Shown here: positions 1-11,506 of the stretch, piece after piece
Numbering within the stretch: position 1 is the first letter of the stretch
How the letters are laid out: the number at the start of each line of letters is the position of its first letter
Assembly (NCBI GenBank): GCA_033439265.1
Contig: JAVTVX010000009.1
Span: forward strand, 5,979,109 to 6,043,108
Direction of reading: 5' to 3'
Length of the DNA: 64,000 bases
Origin: Dillenia suffruticosa
Lineage: Eukaryota > Streptophyta > Magnoliopsida > Dilleniales > Dilleniaceae
Translations under genes and position numbers: made by a program
Notes under the pieces: generated by a model
The model's input: the letters and a program-made list of their open reading frames with translations, nothing else
What the model was told of the DNA's origin: nothing
Database searches by the model: none

Positions 1-97
1 TGTCCCCTAAAGTGGGCACTGCAAGCGGTCGACTCAAATTAGTCGGGACGAAACTCCGGATACCGGGTTGGTGGCCAAGTAATAGTACAAAAAAAAA
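1..97 (-). repeat. Partial copy of dispersed ~190-bp repeat
   Basis: Read on the minus strand this begins with a T-run, then a 'cttggccaccaacccggtat' type start and the core TTTCGTCCCGACTAAT followed by GAGTCGACC. The same core stands at 11507-11705 and, more decayed, at several other places in the window. The copy runs off the window edge. It looks like a short non-autonomous element; the class is not established. Confidence 0.55.
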
Positions 98-927
98 ATG
101 TACATCAATTGCTAAATTGGGCCGATCAAGAGTTGCCAAAGCAGCTCATGTGGCCCTAATGATTTGCATTGGGCCAATCAAGGGCTGAAATCTCAAGTCA
201 ATAATCAACGCAGGGCCGGTGACTGCCATACAAAGGGAACAGCAAGGAAGATCTAAACCTAATGAGAGCCAAAGAATCAGGATAGGCAAGGTACAAATAT
301 AACCAAATATAAGCAACAAGTGTACAAATAGTATTAACACCTACAGGCACTAAATCTGATCAAGAATCATTCAAATTTAAATGATGCCTGCATAAACGAG
401 GCTTTCTACCATTATCATCCTAGTTAACCTCATAAGCGGTGCAGAGGACAGCCAGCCATATTTATATCAAAATTATACAAAAAGCAATTCAACAAATGTG
501 ATTCAATTCTGTCCACAATAATTATGCATGCTAACAAGGCTGAGTTAGATGATGAATGTGGGGGTAGAAGTTGGCAATTGACCAGACTTGCTTACAAGTG
601 ACTATTAAAGAATGCAGAATCAGAACTAAAATGGAATGAAACCAATGGGGAGTAGATTTACAATGACAAAGACCTCCAATTGCCAAGGACAAGTAATTGT
701 ACTTCTTCTGTCTCAAATCAACCCGCAGTCATGAAATTGGACAGACCACATAGATTAGTACCTAAGAACAAAATACATAAATGGAGAGATATGTTCAAGA
801 CTCATATTGAACTTAATTAAACATATGTTCAAGATTCATATTGAACTTTGACTCCAATTAAACATGGCGACCATAAGAATGAAGATCAGATGCTAACACA
901 CACTCTTTTAAAAATAATAAAAAAAAG

Positions 928-964
<37 letters not shown>

Positions 965-1987
965 CATGGCTAACATAAGATCCTAAGACAATCTAGAAGA
1001 CTAGAATAATATGGAAGTCATGGAACGAAAATGTCCACTACAAGTAAAATTAGGATATCAGAAGTGTCACTGTAATTAAATCAAAGAAGTGGAAGACTTA
1101 CCAGAGCATTGATTAGGAAATAATAGATGTGATGACCTACTGCTTCCTCGAAAGCAAAGCTCTAGAGAAGATTGAAGCATCCAAAAAGAAAAAGGATAAC
1201 TTGAAGTCAGTTTGTGATTAGAAAGGGGTCCAAGATTGAAAGTAAACATTTGTCAAGGTGAACACAGCATGCAGTCCTTGTTAGGCACACATCAACAGTG
1301 CAGAGAAATAAATTTCTTATACCTTTGGTAAATGCTAAGCCTACATAGCATGGTAACAGACCACACAGCAAATATTAGCACTGGAGGTAACCATCATAAA
1401 AGAGAAGCCAAGAAGACATAAACCTTGTCAGAGTACGTCTAACCTACCATCACTCAAGTCTCAATGCTGCCCATGTGACAGTGCTCCATACCAACACTAC
1501 CTGACAACCACATGAGATGCAAGAGAGGGCCAAACAAGTTACCAGAGAGATGCAGCGATATTATGTTTGATATCATTGATCACTTGCAAGCCATAGGACA
1601 CAACAATATATCAATGCAAGGCAAGTTAGATGCGAGTACAAAAGAGGGAGTCACTACAAGGGAAAATGAGATACAAATAATGTGTACAGTTAAGAACCTC
1701 TGAATAACATTTGTTCCTAATGTTCTCAGAATAAGTGAGAAGCACCATTTGTTCAATCCGAGTTGTGTTGTATTCCTAAATTTTGCCTTGTGATATCAAG
1801 GGACAAGTCAGATTATTTTACCAGCACAAATGTATACAACATGAAACCATTTGGCATTGACAGTAAAACAAAGGTTAGAAAAGGGTGAGAGATCTATCCG
1901 AACCATCAAAATTTACATTTACAACAATGGCTTCTGCCACACGAGGGACTGGAAAGAGAAAAATCACCCATGTTGTTCAGCGCCTCA
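98..1987. other. No gene recognised; 3' flank of SAM gene
   Basis: Short open frames here show no family signature and their composition matches non-coding DNA. A 24-bp direct repeat (atatgttcaaga-tcatattg type) occurs at about 788 and 824. The 3' UTR of the minus-strand SAM gene must lie immediately left of 1988, but no clear poly(A) signal was identified. Confidence 0.5.
929..961. repeat. (AAT)n microsatellite
   Basis: About eleven uninterrupted ATA/AAT units, preceded by an A-rich stretch. Confidence 0.9.
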
Positions 1988-2889
1988 TCACACAGAAGGT
2001 CCTTCACCCTGCCATTCCCTTAATTGCTGAATTGCAGAGTACAACTTCTTGCGCGGTCCAACAGCAAGGACACCCATCTCTTTAAGGTCTTCAAACGTAA
2101 GCAGCATCAAAGCTTCCTCATCAACTTCATGCATTTCAAATAAACCCGAGTATTTACCAAACCCCTGTTCTTCCAACCATGCCGTCACAATGTTTACAAA
2201 CTGCCCATTTTATCACAGCCACTATCAAACTTAGTAAAAGCATCTCCTCCGTAATAATCACCATCTCTCGAGTATTCATTTAAATTCTCATCTTGGGGCA
2301 CATCAACAGCAGGGTCAGCCATATAGTCATCAGAAGCCTCTTCGACAGTGGCTGACATTTCACTGACCTTGGAATCCTTGAAACCGTTACACAAATCAGA
2401 ATATGAGTTTAAGGTGAAACCAACAAGCTCTTTTCTTCCACAATCTTTACCATCTTCAGTATTGATTTCAGGACTTTGTTTAGAGTTCCAAACACCACAG
2501 TCTCTTGTTTGCCGGCCTCGCCTCCTCATTACTCGACATTTGCGAGTCACATTCCCAAAATTCAGTTTAGGCTTAATAACATCAACTTCATTGCAACTAG
2601 CAAGCTCAGAACCTGATTTTAGTGAGTTTGGGTCCTTATTCTCTCTGTTCTGCTGCAAATCAACAACATTTTTGGGTGAAACCCCAGGATCTGAAACCGC
2701 AAACTCGGAAGAACTTTCTGCAGAAAACCCACAATCATACTCAGTGTTCACAAATTCATGCTTCCAACTTAATCGTTGTTGAAGCAAATTATCCCTACTT
2801 CTTTGAGAAGAACCACATGCAAAAGCTGCAGAAAAATCACCTATTTCTCCTAATCGAACATTTGGACGCCTCTGTCTTTTTGAATTCAT
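1988..2889 (-). CDS. SAM (sterile alpha motif) domain protein, frame interrupted
   Basis: The C-terminal part (1988 to about 2200) reads as a complete SAM domain: VTAWLEEQGFGKYSGLFEMH is followed by the typical EVDEEAL, LTFEDLKEMGV, GPRKKL and AI stretches. SAM domains mediate protein-protein or RNA contacts. The N-terminal part begins MNSKRQRRPNVRLGEIGD (ATG at 2887-2889), a basic motif I associate with plant SAM proteins. It is followed by a Ser/Asn/Asp-rich, probably disordered linker with a basic patch (RKCRVMRRRGRQ). The two parts are in different frames: the N-terminal frame stops at TAA 2194-2196, and the SAM frame is closed upstream by a TAA around 2211. Either a one-base indel lies in about 2197-2210, or a 167-nt intron (donor AAG|GTCAGT at 2367, acceptor GGGCAG| ending at 2201) joins them in phase 0/0. 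An in-frame ATG lies a few codons upstream of the chosen start; the RQRRP motif favours 2889. No partner or process can be named. Confidence 0.7.
2201..2367 (-). other. Candidate cryptic intron (exitron) in SAM gene
   Basis: On the minus strand a strong donor AAG|GTCAGT and an acceptor GGGCAG|TTT bound 167 nt, with a TACTAAG branch-like sequence about 35 nt before the acceptor. Removing it joins the two reading frames at codon boundaries. Against it, the segment is open throughout in the upstream frame, is not T-rich, and has coding-like composition. It may instead be coding, with a one-base indel causing the frame break. Confidence 0.4.
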
Positions 2890-3622
2890 GGTGAGAACCA
2901 ACATTTCAACCAAAGACTAGAACTCAAAACCTGGAAACAAAATCTCTATAACACAACCAACAAAAAACACAAATTAAAATCAGGTCTCAATTGCAAAAAC
3001 CCATATCATAATTTACCCAACCAAACTTCAAATGTGCAACAAAGCTATAAAAGAACAACATCTAACAAACCAAAAGTTAATTACAACAACAGAACCTAGA
3101 AGCTGCAGAAACATCTCCTTTTTCACCTAATCTAGCATCTGGACACCTCTGACTTTTGAATTCATGCTTGAAGACAACATTTTTACCAAACCTGGCACTC
3201 AAAAACGCATAACAAAACCCCCAAAACATAGCAAACAAAAAGAATAATTAAAAAAAATCAAAATCTGCCCCCAGAAAAGCTCAAGCACAAAAAACCAAAA
3301 CCCTTGGCATAATTTAGACAAGCAAGCTTCAAGCGTACAAAGAAACCATGCAACATCGTCTCACAACCAAAAATTTGCATTTCAATAATGAAGGGTCATA
3401 CTAAACAGTTAGCAACAGCAAGATTTCCTAAAAGCTACAAAACATCTCGTATTTCTACAAATCTAAAATTTGAAAGCCTCTGTCTTCTTTGAACACATGC
3501 TTGGAACCCGAACAGTTCCACCAAGCCCTTGAACTCGAATCTTGGAAACAAAATCCCTCAAACATCACTAACCAAGAAAATTAAAATTTACCCAATGACA
3601 GAAAAACATCTCACATCCTAGA

Positions 3623-3653
<31 letters not shown>

Positions 3654-3840
3654 TAAGACAGAACAAGAAATACATAACTCAAATTCCAACTAGGAAAGCA
3701 CAATCACAAAAAAAAGAAAAAAAAATAGCAAATACCCAGATCAGCTTCAGATGTGTAAATTAGGCATAACAAGCCAAAAGATTACATTCTAACAATGAAG
3801 GGTCATATTCCAAAAGCAAATAAATCCCAACAAAGTCAAT
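2823..3840 (-). repeat. Three diverged tandem copies of the SAM gene 5' end
   Basis: The block containing the start codon and first codons (about 2823-3099) recurs at about 3100-3431 and 3432-3840. Anchors on the plus strand are 'aagctgcagaa..atc', 'cctctg.ctttttgaattcatg' and 'aaaccc...cataattta'. Copies two and three keep a CAT (minus-strand ATG) at the equivalent position (3163, 3495 area) but the codons after it are disrupted. The outer copies probably lie in the 5' UTR or first intron. Spacings are about 277 and 332 bp. Confidence 0.65.
3621..3650. repeat. Poly(A) tract
   Basis: An uninterrupted run of about 30 A inside the third copy of the SAM 5' repeat, which helps explain its extra length. 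Confidence 0.85.
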
Positions 3841-4076
3841 AGGAAAAAGGCACAAACCTTAAGGAACAAGGCGATTCTAGCAGATTTTGAACATTTCCGC
3901 TCCAAAATTGGGAATTTCACTGAAGGAGTATTAGAGTGGATTGTGTTGGTTTGCTGATACGATTTTTCCTAGTAAGGGCCAAAATAAAAGCAAACGATGT
4001 AAAAGGACACAAGGGATTTTGTACTGTCTCCTGCCTGGACGCTAGTCCCTTCTCGATTGATAGATTTGGATGACGG

Positions 4077-4120
<44 letters not shown>

Positions 4121-4169
4121 GATTTTGAAATTTTGACAAGACTTGTTGTCAATGGAAAATCTTGTTAAG
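3841..4169 (-). promoter_or_regulatory. Probable 5' UTR/promoter region of SAM gene
   Basis: This stretch has no open frame of interest. It holds the (GA)n tract at 4079-4117 and a short inverted repeat TTGACAA...TTGTCAA near 4132. Assignment as promoter is by position only. Confidence 0.35.
4079..4117. repeat. (GA)19 microsatellite
   Basis: Perfect GA dinucleotide run; on the SAM-gene strand it reads (CT)n and lies about 1.2 kb upstream of the ATG. Confidence 0.95.
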
Positions 4170-4365
4170 TGATTAAAATTTGTAAAAAAATTTCTAATTA
4201 GATCTTTAAAATTATTTGGGAGTCAACTTTCAAATTAAGGCTACATATATGACCATAGACGTGTAGTACGGAAACTTACTGATGACGTGGACTAGAGTTC
4301 AAGTGACTCATCGGCAAACATCTCGAACACCATCCCCACGTCATTCTCTGTCTCTCTCCCCCTCC

Positions 4366-5289
4366 TCTGCTCTTTTTCTACCCAGCGCGTGCATCTCACG
4401 CTCACTTTCTGCTCTGAGAGAGAGAAAGTCCGGCATCTGAGATGGAGAATCCTGCTACTCTGCCGCCACCGATTCAATTTCTCCGCCCATCTTCATCGAT
4501 CACCGCATTCTTCGTGGTCTTCTGTCTACCAGTTGCAATTTCGCCTTCAGCTATCGTCTTCATCATCGTTCGATTTGATCCCCTGTTCCAAGATTGGTCG
4601 CTGCCTCGATTCGCCTTCCCCCGCCTTAGTCTCCGCCCTTCGATTTCATCTCTGCGTCATCACGCCATCACCACCTCAATCTCTGCCTCGATTCGCTTCA
4701 GCCATCACCGTCGCCGCCTGTTCTTTATCATCGATTTCATCTTCGCGGAAGTTCAGTTCGCCTTCATCTAATCCGTTGTCTGAAGAATTCGCCTCTGAAA
4801 TCATCATATTCATGAGTCACCAGTTTCAGTCTTCATCAAGCCTTCAATTCCTCTATCGTCTACACTCATCTCCATCAGCATCTTTGAGTTCGTCCGCCAT
4901 CTGATTCCGTCCTTCTTCGACTATTCGAATTCGCCTCTGCATCTCTGTCTTCGCCTCGATCTCTCCATCGTGGTTCGTCTTCTCCGCCATCATCATCTCC
5001 GATCACAATTGCCTTCCGATCACTGTCAATCTTTGCAACTTCCGATTTCATCATCGCATCTCATCACCAGTCTTCGAGTTCTCCGCGTTCATCATCGATT
5101 GCGATTTCACCATCATCTTTTTCATCACCCTCATTTTCGATCGCCATTAATTCGGTAGTCAATTCGTCTTCAACCGCCATTCGCCGCCTTCTGCAGTCGC
5201 CGATTTCGGTTAATCGCCCTTTGCCGTTGTTCTCCATCTTCGAACATCATCAACCATCGCCCATCTCAGTCATCAACATTAGTTGCGGG
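4366..5289. other. Pyrimidine-rich interior of the inverted-repeat element
   Basis: Overlapping open frames of up to 171 codons exist on the plus strand, but they arise from low-complexity CT-rich DNA and give Ser/Arg/His-rich products with no recognisable domain. I do not call a gene. Confidence 0.45.
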
Positions 5290-5469
5290 TTGAAGATGAA
5301 TGGGGAAGAGGGAGAGGGGGGAGAGGGAGAGAGAGAGTGTGTGTGTGAGTTTTTTTCCATTTTCTGGGTTTGGTGGTCGAAGATGAATAGAGGAAGATGG
5401 AGAGTGTTTGTGAGTCGCCGGTCGAAGATGAATGGGGAGAGAGATGGAGAGAGTGACATGGAAATGATG

Positions 5470-5727
5470 TGTTAAGAAATAGTATTGAGCTAAATTCAAC
5501 GAGCAGTTAGTTTGTTAAATAGTTAGTTTGATAATTTGTTTGTTCATTTAACAGTTGGTCATTTTGTTTTTGGAATATAAACAGTTGAGGTAAACGGTTA
5601 GTATCAGTTCCTATCTTGTATAAATAAATCCATCATGTTACAGAATAATGATATGACTTTATAGCAATATTGTTGATATTGTAGATCAAAATAATATGTT
5701 ATTATTAGCTTAGCTCATATTTTAACA
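5470..5727 (+). repeat. 5' LTR of copia-1
   Basis: Starts TGTTAAGAAATAG and ends ATTTTAACA (TG...CA termini). A TATAAATA box at 5619-5626 is the probable transcription start signal of the element. Confidence 0.92.
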
Positions 5728-5740
5728 TGGTATCAGAGTC
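5728..5740 (+). other. Primer-binding site of copia-1
   Basis: TGGTATCAGAGTC directly follows the LTR. It is complementary to the 3' end of plant initiator methionine tRNA, the usual copia primer. Confidence 0.9.
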
Positions 5741-8700
5741 ATTTGTATGAGATCTATGTGAAAATGCAACGAATAGATCAAAATCCTACAGAAAAAAGAG
5801 AAAGGCCAGAAACTATGGAACTCACAAATTGATGACAATTATCCACTTTTCCTTGCCTGGTATTCATCTTATATCTTACCAATTAATAAGGACAAAGAAC
5901 TATATTGTGTTGAGTAGAGTAATGTGAATTGCCTTATTAGCAAAGAACAAACTAGGCTTTGTGGATGGTACTTGTATCAGAGAAGATTTTGCAAAAAAGC
6001 TTCATGATCAATGGGAAAGATGCAATGCTACGGTTCTATCCTGGATTCTCAATACTGTAACAAAGGAACTGTCAAATGGAATTGTTTTTGCTACTAATGC
6101 ATACTCAGTTTGGAAGGATATGAAGGAAAGATTTGATAAAGTCAATGGATGTAGAATCTTCTTTCTTTAAAAACAAATTTCAACTATAGAACAAGGATGC
6201 ACCTCAATTTCAGTTTATTTCAGTAAACTTCGACTATTATGGGATGAATATGAAGCACTAATTCCATTGCCAACTTGTTCGTACGAGAATTCAAAAAAAT
6301 ACATACAACACATGCAACAACAGAGATTGCTGCAGTTCCTGATGGGATTAAATGAAACCTACAGTGCAGTTCGAAGTCAAATTCTATTAATGGTTCCATT
6401 GCCTTCAATAAATCAAGCTTACTCAATGTTGTTGATGCACGAAGAATCTAAACACTCTTATACAGGAACAATGACTAACAATCAAATTGAAACAACTGTC
6501 TTTTATTCAGCAAACTCAACGAAAAAATTTGATAGAATCTATAATAATTGCCACAAGAAGGGACACAAAAGGGAAAATTGCTATCGATTGATTGGATTTC
6601 CATCAGATTTCAAATTCACCAAGAAAAAAGACTTTAAAGATTCAGTTTCAACTGCTGCGAATGTGATTGCTAATGATGAAGAAACCTTGCAACAAGTTCC
6701 AATGTTCACTCAATCCAATATCAACAGATTCTTAAGCTACTGAACAAAGATTCAATAGTGAAACCACTAGCCAACACTGTAGATATGGCTTTCGAATCCT
6801 TATTTACTTCTAATATCACATGGATCCTGGACACAGGTGCAACTTGCCACATGATATCTGATCTGAAGTACCTTGATTCTTATTCCTCATATACTTCTAA
6901 CTCCAATCTTATTAAATTGCCTAATGAAACCTTTAGCAAAGTAACTCACATTGGAACTTATATCATATCACCAAATCACAGTTTAAATGATGTCTTTTAT
7001 GTTCCTGAGTTTCGGTTTAATCTCATTTCAGTTTCAAAATTAACCAAAGATTGGAATTGCTCTATCAATTTCTTCCCTAATTTCTGTATCATCTAGGATC
7101 TCTCAAATGGGAAGGTGAAAAAGATTGGTAAAGCATACAATGGTCTATATCTGTATACTGAGGTGAAGGAGACTGCAAGAAATTACATATCTTCCTCCTG
7201 TATGAACACACAAAAGCATGATCTGACTGATCTTTGGTATAGACGCCTGGGACATGCATCTTATGTCAAAATGAATCAGATTCCTTTAATAAAAGATCAT
7301 GCATTTAACAGATTTCACATTTCTCAATGTCCAGTTTGTCCACTTGCAAAGCAAACTAGATTACCATTCCCTATAAGTACATCTCGAGCAACTTGCCCTT
7401 TTTCCCTCGTTCATATTGATCTATGGGGTCCTTACCACACAGCAACTCATAATGGTAACAAATTTTTCTTGACCATAGTAGATGATTATACTCGTTTCAC
7501 TTGGACATTCCTACTTAAATTTAAGAGTGATGCAATCATTTCACTTAAACAATTCATTAGTCCAGTGAAAACACAATTTGGAAAACAAATTCAGACCATA
7601 TGATCAAACAATGGTACTGAATTTTTCAACACTGAATGTCGTTCTCTGTTCAATGAACTTGGGATCATTCATCAAAGCACATGCACATACACTCCACAGC
7701 AAAATGGGATAGCTGAAAGGAAACATAGATATCTACTTGAGATTGCAAGATCTCTTAAGTTTCAGTCAAATATACCAGTTAAATTTTTTGGCAATTGTAT
7801 CATGACAGCAACATATTTAGTAAATAGGCTTCCGTCTGTGATTATTTTTGAAAAAACATCTTATGAGATGCTATATCATAAAGCCCCTAATCTTTATCAT
7901 CTGAGAGTTTTTTGTTGCCTATGCTATTCAACCATACCAAATGTGCAGGACAATTTTGCACCAAGAGCTGCGCCTTGTGTCCTTCTAGGCTATTCTGAAA
8001 CTCATAAGGGATATAAACTTCTGAATCTAGTTTCTAAGTTATTATTTGTCAACATGGATGTAATTTTCCATAAAAATATATTTCCTTTTACATTTCAAAA
8101 TAAGGATTCGCCTATATTCCCGGCTACAGAAAATTCAATGTCAGATTATGATTTTCTGCATATCTCATCTCCAAATCAATTATCAATTGATATTGATTCA
8201 GTTAGTAATTCAGATATTGTTCATACATCTGTTCTGAATATCCCTATATCTGATCTTCAAGCTCCTACAAATGTTGTTCCTTCCAGGAAGTCTGCACGAC
8301 CCATTAAACCTCCTATTTGGATAAAAGACTATGTGTGAATAGCAGTTCTTTGACATCCATACCAACATTCAATACAAATTTCATTGCCAATCATGTTTCA
8401 TATTGCCATTTACCTCCTCACACCCAAGCATATCTTGCATCAATTTCAAACACCATTGAACCACAGACCTATCATGAAGCAATTAAATATAATAAATAGA
8501 TAGAAGCCATGAAATCAGAAATACATGCTTTATAAGAAAATCATACATGGCAAATTGTAATCTTACCTCCAGGAAAAGTGGCAATCGGATGTAAATGGTG
8601 GGTATACAAAATCAAGTATAAATCAAATGGTGAGATTGAAAGGTTTAAAGCAAGGTTAGTTGCTAAAGGCTATAATCAGAAACCTGGAATCGACTTTACT

Positions 8701-9990
8701 GACACCTTTTCTTCTGTGGTTAAGATGGTTACAATCAGAACAATTATTTCTTTGGCAGCAATCTATCAATGGCCTCTATTTCAAATGGATATATATAATG
8801 CTTTTTTACAAAGGGACTTACTTGAAGAAGTTTATATGGAATTACCACAAGGATTTGGCAGACAGGGGGAGAATAACAATGTAGTCTACAAATTGCATAA
8901 ATCTTTGTATGGTCTAAAGTAAGCATCTCGCCGGTGGAACCTGAAATTAACTCAGGCTTTAATCCAAGCTGGTTATTGCCAAAGCAGGCATGATTATTCA
9001 CTTTTTACAAAGAAGAATGGTGAAAGAATTGTGATATTATTGGTGTATGTAAATGACTTGCTGATAACAAGAAATGACAAATTGATGATTGATGAATTGA
9101 AATAAGTATTACAAAGAAATTTCAGAATTAAAGATCTAGGTGACTTGAATACTTTCTTGGTATCGAGGTTATCAGATTTGATAAGGGAATAATTCTCAAT
9201 CAAAGGAAGTATGCTCTGGAACTCATTTTAGAAACAGGACTTGCAGGGTCAAAACCAATCCAGTCTCCATTGGAGCAGAATCTTAAACTGACCACAGTGG
9301 AATATGATGAATGTAAGAAATACAAACATGCCAGTGAAGAAAACCTCTTGATTAAAGATCCCTCAAGATATCAGAGATTGATTGGAAGATTGCTATACTT
9401 AACTACAACAAGACCAGATATTACATTTGTTGTCCAGCATTTGAGTCGGTTTATGCACAAACCAAAGCAGTCTCACTTAAATGCAATACTAAGAATAGTT
9501 CGATATGTGAAGAATAGTCTAGAATAAGGAATTTTCTTACCATCCACAAGCAAAATACAGATTACTGCATATTGTGACTCAGATTGGGCATCCTGTCCAA
9601 TGTCAAGGAGATCAGTCACAGGTTTTTGTATCAAAATTGGTGATCTCTTATTTCTTGGAAGTCAAAAAAACAAAGTACAGTATCAAGATTTTCAGCTGAA
9701 GAAGAGTACAGAAGCATGGCTGCTACGGTCTCAGAAATACTATGGTTGACTGGGTTGGATATGAAAAATTAGGACCTGCAAACTTATATTGTGACAGCAA
9801 AACTGTTATACATATTGCTTCAAATCCAATATTTCATGAAAGGACAAAACATATCGAAATTGATTGTCATCTAGTTTGAGAAAAGGTTCAGAAAGGTCTC
9901 ATTATCACAAAGCATATTTCTTCAGAAGAACAAGTGGCAGACGTAATGACAAAAGGTCTGGCAGCACATCAACACAAATATCTTCTTTCC
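5741..9990 (+). pseudogene. Decayed copia gag-pol of copia-1
   Basis: Gag remnants span about 5760-6745, with a degenerate CCHC knuckle near 6537 whose first Cys is Tyr (YNNCHKKGHKRENC). Protease: WILDTGATCHMI near 6820. Integrase: DLWYRRLGH near 7230 and HIDLWGP near 7413. Reverse transcriptase: ARLVAKGYNQKPGIDFTDTF near 8653 and QMDIYNAFLQ near 8781. RNase H remnants follow to about 9980. In-frame stops include TAG 7094, TGA 7601, TAG 8497, TAA 8533, TAA 8920, TAA 9103 and TGA 9877, plus several frameshifts. The catalytic YVDD reads YVND (AAT 9052-9054), and the second integrase Asp reads Asn (AAC 7607-7609). The element cannot encode working enzymes. Confidence 0.9.
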
Positions 9991-10027
9991 AAGTTGGGAG
10001 TTCTAGATATATATCACTCTCCAATTT

Positions 10028-10036
10028 GAGAGGGAG
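10028..10036 (+). other. Polypurine tract of copia-1
   Basis: GAGAGGGAG immediately before the 3' LTR, the expected plus-strand priming site. Confidence 0.85.
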
Positions 10037-10303
10037 TGTTAAGAAATAGTTATTGAGCTAAATTCAACAAATAGTTAGTTTGTTAGTTTGTTAAGTAGTT
10101 AATTTAATAGTTTGTTTGTTAGTTCAACGGTTAGTCATTTTGTTTTTGGAAGATGAGCAGTTGAGGTAGATGGTTAGTATTAGTTCATATCTTGTATAAA
10201 TAGATCCCTTCTGTTACAGAATGAAGGTATGACTCTATAGTAGTATTGTTGATGCTGTAGATCAAAACAATATGCTATTATTAGCTCAACTCATATTTTA
10301 ACA
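10037..10303 (+). repeat. 3' LTR of copia-1
   Basis: Starts TGTTAAGAAATAG and ends ATTTTAACA; TATAAATA at 10195-10202. It is 9 bp longer than the 5' LTR, mainly through a duplicated AGTTTGTT. Confidence 0.92.
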
Positions 10304-11506
10304 TGATGTTTAGGGTGTTTGCCGACTTGTTTCATGCCACGTTAGCAACGTGGTCAACATCATCAACACGTCGGTGTATTCCCACTCCACGCTATAGTTG
10401 GTATTTTTCAAAAAAATAAATTATTAGAAAAATTTGCAGATTCAACCCTATAAATGATTTTAAACCAACTTCAAGAGTTTGTGTTTTTGTTTTTTGTTTT
10501 TATTTTTATTTTTATTTTTATTTATTGGAGGACTAATTTTTGTGCATAGTGATTTGGCCATAAACAGTAATTTTCTTATTTGGGAAATTAAACCACATGT
10601 TTTATATAGTTTTCTTATTTGGGAAATTAAATTAGGGTTTTTCCTACGGTGGTATAAATAGTAATTTTCTATTATTGCCATAGTTTTGAGTTTTAGAATA
10701 TTGTCTTTTTCTCGAACTCGAACCGACCCGAACTACAAATCCAAATCCAAGTCCCTCATTTAAGTGTCCCTGCTATCTCCGTTTATTCTGCTAGAGTCGA
10801 TATGCTGAAATACAAAATTAGATTAAGAGCCGATTAAATAGAAATAATGAATCATAAATGATTCATTTTTTAACTTGTTTATGTTACGTTTTCAAAGTTA
10901 GATTGTGCAAAAATAAAAACGAAAACAAAAAATAAGAAATGTCATAGGAAAAGACACTTTGTAAAAATATAATAAAAGAAAATATATAAATATAAAAAAA
11001 TATAAGAAATTTTATATAAATATTAATTATTTTATGAAAATAATAAAATAGTTATCTTTTCTAATAAAAATAAAAAATGATTAAATGTGTAATTATCATA
11101 TTTATGTTAACATAATTCTTAATATATTAATTTTTTATCGTGATAATTTTATTTTATATAATTTGTTTCTGATATGTTTCGCGAGATTTTTTTTTGTAGG
11201 AAATTGAGATTTTTTTATTGATAAAAAGAATTTGAATTCAACAAATAAAACAAATAACACGTAAATAAATAAATATGGGACATTGACCAATAGACTCGGA
11301 GAGAAATAAAATGCAACACATAAAGGGAGGAGATAATTCAAATCAATCTCCTCCTTTGGTAGAAAATAAATCAAAATCAATTTGTCATTTATCAATGAAA
11401 TTTAAATAATCGTTCGTCAATATTAAGTTCTCATTTATTATATTATTGTCGATTCGACATTGAGTGCATAGAAAAATAGTCTTTATGTTCTTGCATAGAA
11501 TTCTTT

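Larger units (their letters stand above)
5470..10303 (+). mobile_element. Ty1/copia LTR retrotransposon, old and decayed (copia-1)
   Basis: Complete element of 4,834 bp: 5' LTR 5470-5727, primer-binding site, gag-pol remnants in the order gag, protease, integrase, reverse transcriptase, RNase H (copia order), polypurine tract, and 3' LTR 10037-10303. The 5-bp target duplication is TGATG (5465-5469 and 10304-10308). The LTRs differ at about 35 positions over 258 aligned bases by eye count, mostly transitions, plus an 8-bp indel, so the insertion is old. It sits in the right arm of the long-inverted-repeat element. Confidence 0.95.
4170..10470. mobile_element. Long-terminal-inverted-repeat DNA element split by a copia insertion
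   Basis: The left arm (about 4170-4365) and the reverse complement of the right arm (10470 down to 10304, then 5469 to about 5410) match imperfectly. The best block is CGGCAAACA-(C/T)C-AACA-CATC followed by CACGTCA/CATGTCA and a CTCTCTCCCC stretch. The arms join only when the copia element at 5470-10303 is removed, so the host element was about 1.5 kb. Long inverted arms fit a Mutator-like or foldback element. The interior (about 4440-5290) is pyrimidine-rich with repeated TTCGCC/ATCTCCG phrases, and the part near 5290-5465 is purine-rich. No transposase is visible. Outer ends and the target duplication are not resolved. Confidence 0.5.

Noticed and set aside
4389..4904. 171-codon open frame
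   Set aside because: Low-complexity CT-rich DNA inside the inverted-repeat element; Ser/His/Arg-rich product, overlapping frames equally long, no domain.
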